DNA of 64,000 nt from positions 19,438 through 83,437 of IMG/VR virus record IMGVR_UViG_3300009034_000014. The stretch is one strand, 5' to 3'. Positions within the stretch are counted from its first letter, which is position 1. Each line of letters opens with the position of its first letter. This document shows, in pieces, positions 62,659 through 64,000 of this stretch. The position numbers and the translations under genes were made by a program. Below the pieces are notes generated by a model that saw nothing but the letters and a program-made list of their open reading frames with translations, was not told where the DNA came from and did not search any database. The stretch is from a virus.

Positions 62659-63020
62659 TCTTGAACTTCCAGATCGTGTTCATGATGTTTGGTTGTAACC
62701 TCTCTATAGTAGTTCAGAAATCTTGTGGAAGGAAATCGTGAAGCAACTTTTTCTGCAAATACCCTCGGGTTGAGCACGTCGACAATGGTTCGCAGGCGCG
62801 CGTACCCGGTGAAATTTCGCGCAAGAGGTGAACGAATACGATTTTCTTCCGGCACAAGACCTTCAACTTCTTCGTGTTCCTTCCCCGTTGCCTCGTCTCT
62901 GTAGCGAACTAACGCCCAACACACAACTTCCAGGCACTCTATTTTTTTTGGACCCTCTAGATCTGAATACTCGGCAACCCAGTCCATCGCTGGAATGATC
63001 TGTAATATTCTCTTTGACAT
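62655..63020 (-). CDS. Hypothetical protein
   Basis: A 121-residue protein with GGTGA before ATG 63020. It has a beta/alpha start (RILQIIPAMDWVAEYSDLEG, IECLEVVCWALVRYRDEATG), then VEGLVPEENRIRSPLARNFT and a helical end (RTIVDVLNPRVFAEKVASRF). I do not recognise it. It overlaps the next gene by its stop. Confidence 0.5.
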   Translation of the reverse strand: MSKRILQIIPAMDWVAEYSDLEGPKKIECLEVVCWALVRYRDEATGKEHEEVEGLVPEENRIRSPLARNFTGYARLRTIVDVLNPRVFAEKVASRFPSTRFLNYYREVTTKHHEHDLEVQD

Positions 63021-63023
63021 CTT

Positions 63024-63227
63024 TCACCTCACTTTAGAAACCCAACCACGGCATTGTGGTGGACGCCGGAACGCTCGATCAACTGCTGGAAAAGAACACG
63101 CATCGTAAGCCATGGACTCGCCTCGATGCTCGCGCTGTTTATTCTCTGCAACCATGCCCATGGCCTCGATCAGCGCGCAGACCGATTGGCTGATAACGTA
63201 CGCCGCTCTCTCTTCAGGAGTGTTCAT
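63024..63227 (-). CDS. Small hypothetical protein
   Basis: A 67-residue protein with a helical N-terminus (PEERAAYVISQSVCALIEAM ... GMVAENKQREHRGES) of the kind common in small phage proteins. It overlaps the upstream stop by 14 bases. Unknown function. Confidence 0.5.
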   Translation of the reverse strand: MNTPEERAAYVISQSVCALIEAMGMVAENKQREHRGESMAYDACSFPAVDRAFRRPPQCRGWVSKVR

Positions 63228-63429
63228 CTTCGACCTCCGTTTTACTGTGGTTTGGACACCATGATCTTACGCGCACGGTGCAAGCCCAGCGCCCGTCGGG
63301 TTGCAGCTCAAGCGGCTTGACTCTGTACATCTCGTACGGAGTACCATACTCCTCAGCCAGAAACTTGGCTACATTCAGCGCCGCCTCGTGGGCGTTAGCT
63401 CCGCGCACTCTAAGATCCAGTTCGTCCAT
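63214..63429 (-). CDS. Small hypothetical protein
   Basis: A 71-residue protein (ELDLRVRGANAHEAALNVAK, FLAEEYGTPYEMYRVKPLEL, ACTVRVRSWCPNHS). It looks like a small alpha/beta fold and is encoded in the overlapping small-gene chain. Unknown function. Confidence 0.45.
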   Translation of the reverse strand: MDELDLRVRGANAHEAALNVAKFLAEEYGTPYEMYRVKPLELQPDGRWACTVRVRSWCPNHSKTEVEDEHS

Positions 63430-63461
63430 GTTTACTTATCCTCCTATTCCAACTCCTTCGT

Positions 63462-63746
63462 CTACAGGAACTCTTTTCCACCAACTCGAAAATCCGGACC
63501 AAGGTACACAGTGAGCGTTAGATCCGGAGTCATTCTGATCAGCATCGTGCCAGGCCCAGCGAATTTTGGAAATTCATTCTTGGGCAACCACAGCGATCGT
63601 GGCATGTCTCTGTACTTTGAACGGTGCTTACGGATCAGAACGGCGAGACGCGCCTCGTAGTTCCCTCTCTTCCAGAGTCTGGCAACCACAAGCTGCTCCA
63701 GAGCGTCAAGCCCCGAAGTCCAGATTTTAAATATGCTAGGTGCCAA
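63462..63746 (-). CDS. Hypothetical protein
   Basis: A 94-residue frame probably starting at TTG 63746; no ATG with a ribosome site is nearby. The start (IFKIWTSGLDALEQLVVARL) is helical and the end beta-rich (LIRMTPDLTLTVYLGPDFRV). It overlaps the end of the upstream gene by 11 bases. Unknown. Confidence 0.4.
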   Translation of the reverse strand: MAPSIFKIWTSGLDALEQLVVARLWKRGNYEARLAVLIRKHRSKYRDMPRSLWLPKNEFPKFAGPGTMLIRMTPDLTLTVYLGPDFRVGGKEFL

Positions 63747-64000
63747 GAAACCCTCGCTCCCGCATTTTCGCCATCAACTGTTCAAGCCGTATCCACGCCA
63801 TTTCGATCCGTTTCGCTATCTGAAAAAGCCCCTCGCGCGCGGGATCGACTCTTATCCCGAGTCGCACGCATTCATGAAACAGAGGCAGTAGCGTTCGAAG
63901 GTATTTCTCCGCCCGATCCCGCTCAGTCTGCCCGGTGGTGAATCGATGGATCTTGCCGTCTGCCTGGACCCGCACCCACCAAACCGAGCCTCTGAGGTAC
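63736..64000 (-). CDS. Hypothetical protein, cut by right window edge
   Basis: The frame is open to base 64000, so the N-terminus is outside. A GTG at 63975 is possible, but the preceding codons (YLRGSVWW) read naturally into VRVQADGKIHRFTTGQTERD, so it probably starts upstream. The visible part continues helical (RAEKYLRTLLPLFHECVRLG, RLEQLMAKMRERGF). Codon phase at this edge matches that of the left-edge gene, so the two could be one gene if the genome is circular. Confidence 0.5.
   Translation of the reverse strand, partial: YLRGSVWWVRVQADGKIHRFTTGQTERDRAEKYLRTLLPLFHECVRLGIRVDPAREGLFQIAKRIEMAWIRLEQLMAKMRERGFLGT

Noticed and set aside
1-64000. CRISPR array or tRNA genes
   Set aside because: No regularly spaced repeats with unique spacers and no cloverleaf with CCA-like end were found; the iteron-like repeats at 54506-54630 are too few and irregular.
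1-64000. Prophage or integrative element
   Set aside because: No integrase, excision site pair or host gene remnants seen; the Cro-like regulator alone does not show lysogeny.

Overview
This window reads as a segment of a double-stranded DNA tailed phage with a contractile tail (myovirus morphology). Nearly every gene is on the minus strand. They are packed head to tail with ATGA, TGATG or GTGA overlaps and clear AGGAGG-type ribosome sites. Only two genes run the other way, a Vsr endonuclease and a LAGLIDADG homing endonuclease, and both look like insertions. I see no integrase, tRNA, CRISPR array, DNA polymerase, helicase or primase. The host cannot be named from sequence. Several Sec signal peptides and a spanin-like lysis cassette would suit a Gram-negative host, but that is inference.

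Layout, left to right (transcription runs right to left). 1-415: two small zinc-binding proteins, the first cut by the window edge. 416-862: non-coding. 863-3711: lysis cassette (M15 endolysin with peptidoglycan-binding domain, holin-like protein, spanin-like coiled-coil membrane proteins, small accessories). 3708-16068: fibre and assembly coiled coil, tail protein I, baseplate J, gp25-like wedge, a proline-repeat protein, spike (V), hub (D), LysM tube-initiator and tape measure. 16075-17099: a tail assembly chaperone pair joined by a canonical -1 slippery heptamer. 17182-26792: tail tube, sheath, connector and tail-completion genes, interrupted by two homing-type endonucleases. 26804-29584: capsid accessory, major capsid and scaffold-like protein. 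29676-42929: an unusual block where the head genes (protease, MuF, portal, terminase) are interleaved with two giant multi-enzyme fusion proteins. 43033-49016: four consecutive genes for exported proteins. 49120-54336: many small zinc-binding or helical proteins, a putative small terminase, a Cro-like regulator, and a Csx16-like (CRISPR-associated family) gene. 54337-55323: repeat-rich non-coding region. 55324-64000: a cytosine methyltransferase, an N4/N6 DNA methyltransferase invaded by an antisense homing endonuclease, an M50-like membrane protein and small early-type genes.

The most striking content is the pair of polyproteins. One (34187-37093) joins an ASCH-like domain, a 2H phosphoesterase, a Dam-type adenine methyltransferase and a nucleotidyltransferase. 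The other (29903-33775) joins a C5-cytosine methyltransferase, an ATP-dependent DNA ligase, two LigD-phosphoesterase-like domains and an XkdF-type prohead protease at its C-terminus. They lie exactly where the head protease gene is expected. This suggests that a set of DNA-modifying or repair enzymes is made together with, and perhaps processed or packaged by, the head-maturation machinery. Counting the separate Dcm and N4/N6 enzymes, the window encodes four DNA methyltransferases plus Vsr.

Other notable content: a phage-borne Csx16-family protein (candidate antagonist of type III CRISPR signalling); a LAGLIDADG gene with a near-consensus sigma70 promoter inserted antisense in a methyltransferase whose frame stays open; two membrane proteins with HExxH motifs; tandem-duplicated putative decoration proteins; and hairpins placed just upstream of the ribosome sites of three consecutive small genes.
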